Source: Rhodeus uyekii (lineage: Eukaryota > Chordata > Actinopteri > Cypriniformes > Acheilognathidae). From it: 64,000 nucleotides of DNA. The stretch is taken from the NCBI GenBank assembly GCA_037043235.1, contig JAWRVZ010000322.1, forward strand, positions 437,988 to 501,987, in the 5' to 3' direction. How positions within the stretch are numbered: the stretch's first letter is position 1; every line of letters begins with the position of its first letter. The notes beneath the pieces were generated by a model. It saw only the letters and a list, made by a program, of their open reading frames with translations. It was not told where the DNA came from and searched no databases. A program made the position numbers and the translations under genes. Shown piece after piece: positions 63,016-64,000 of the stretch.

Positions 63016-63150
63016 GAATAATACTTTGTTTTATTTCTATTTTAAAGATGTAATTAAGCATTATTTATGTAGTCTTACCACTTTCAAAACAGACAGCAGT
63101 TACACTGCATGTATATGGAGCCCTTTATATTTACAATATAGATGTAGATA
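63016..63150 (+). repeat. Triplicated unit, third copy
   Basis: Third local copy of the unit at 62557 and 62817. Confidence 0.82.
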
Positions 63151-63278
63151 GATATGCATGTATGTGTGTGAATAAATTTAGGCGCTATAAATAAACGTAG
63201 GCGCTTAGGCGTGGATGCGCGAATGCGGGAGGACGCGCGTATATGGAGCCTCTAATACATACTTTTTAGATGTATATG

Positions 63279-64000
63279 TAAATCCTTCTTTCATGGGAAA
63301 CAAACTTAAATATTAGTATTTTTAAAATAATTCCTGCTAAAGTACAATGAGGAGAGTAATGCAGTTTTTTCTAATCTCAAGCAGTTTTCAGATTGACTCG
63401 ATCTGCATGTCAGACTTCAGTTCAACACGGCAATTATAGCAGATAAAGGAATCAACGCAATGTAATATTTTTATAAAGCCTTCCTCCATGGGAAACAAAA
63501 TAACTTAAATATTAGTATTTTTTAAATAATTCCTGCTCATGTAATGCAGCAGAGTAATGCAGTTTTTTTTAATCTCAAGCAGTTTACAGTTTGAATCGAT
63601 CTGCCATCGTTTTTGCATCCTTTTAAATACCTTATTTCATTTATTGTTTAAGTGTTCACAAAACATCGATCTATCAGCGAATCTGCTCAGGAAGCGCGTT
63701 TGAACTCGAGAACAGGAGTCAGACTTTAGTTAAAAGCAGATAAAAGAATTAACACAATGTAACTATATACTCAAGAATTAGTTATAAATAACTTTGACTG
63801 TTAGACGCTGCATTTGAAGAGAGTCAGCGCGCGCGCTGCTCAGGGAAGCCTTTTTACATGTGTCTTCCCCATGAACACACGAGCGAGAGTCAGAATTCGG
63901 CAATAAAGTACATAAATGAGCGCTATAAATAAACGTAGGTGCTTAGACGGTTATGCGTTGGCGCGAGTCCAGGAGGACGCGCGTTTAAACTTCACTTACC
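63279..64000 (+). repeat. Direct duplication block 3, copy 2
   Basis: Second copy of 60583-61310, running off the right edge of the window. Confidence 0.85.

Noticed and set aside
62626..63151. Tyr/Ile/Val/Cys-repeat frames
   Set aside because: Direct translation of (TA)n and (TG)n microsatellites.

Overview
The window reads as repeat-dense intergenic DNA from a teleost fish, most likely a cyprinid. The reasons are the mix of DIRS-like and Ngaro-like tyrosine-recombinase retroelements, BEL/Pao and Ty3/Gypsy LTR elements, L2/CR1- and Rex1-like LINEs, Tc1-like transposons and BED-finger hAT elements, together with a SINE whose tail matches a LINE tail. The species call is inference. I find no host gene that I can name. 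Nearly every long open frame belongs to a transposable element, and most of these are visibly broken.

Layout. 1-5560: Ty3/Gypsy element (protease, RT, RNase H, integrase missing its catalytic core) with a 1.5 kb 3' LTR, sitting in an L2/CR1-like LINE on the minus strand (5561-8652). 8800-9870: DIRS relic. 10.0-11.1 kb: an unclassified direct-repeat pair. 11161-12472: Tc1-like element. 12.5-15.56 kb: a second Tc1-like element split by a LINE. 15.57-17.6 kb: two more LINE fragments, then a tRNA-derived SINE (17590-17754). 18314-19556: Tigger-like element containing an hAT relic. 19606-20325: hAT-type non-autonomous element. 20870-25204: a young LTR element with near-identical 759 bp LTRs and no recognisable genes. 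25.2-30.0 kb: DIRS element (minus) containing a LINE. 30581-32436: candidate solo LTR. 32455-33150: a second hAT-type element that shares its core, inverted, with the one at 19.6 kb.

34.4-34.7 kb: LINE 3' end. 35.4-36.1 kb: hAT relic with exon-like pieces. 36.76-41.76 kb: BEL/Pao gag-pol, cut off in its integrase by a LINE (41757-43541). 43.55-48.2 kb: Ngaro-like relic (RNase H plus tyrosine recombinase) with inverted flanking repeats, a nested hAT end and two hairpin-rich minisatellites. 48325-49619: compact LTR-flanked element (TRIM-like) with a tRNA-Phe primer binding site and a 5 bp target duplication. 49.6-52.0 kb: the longest stretch without a recognised repeat. 52.0-53.1 kb: DIRS fragment. 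53093-53402: hAT 5' end, cut at its start codon by a DIRS element (53403-58255, minus) that still shows gag, RT, RNase H and recombinase. 58.3-64.0 kb: AT-rich mosaic of direct duplications and (TA)n/(TG)n tracts.

The window is therefore a stack of nested insertions. Autonomous elements (Gypsy, BEL, DIRS, LINE, Tc1, hAT) lie beside the short elements that such machinery can mobilise (TRIM-like, hAT-N, SINE). The best leads are the two hAT-type elements with one core and two sets of ends, the TRIM-like element with its tRNA-Phe site, and the hairpin-encoding minisatellite beside the Ngaro-like recombinase.
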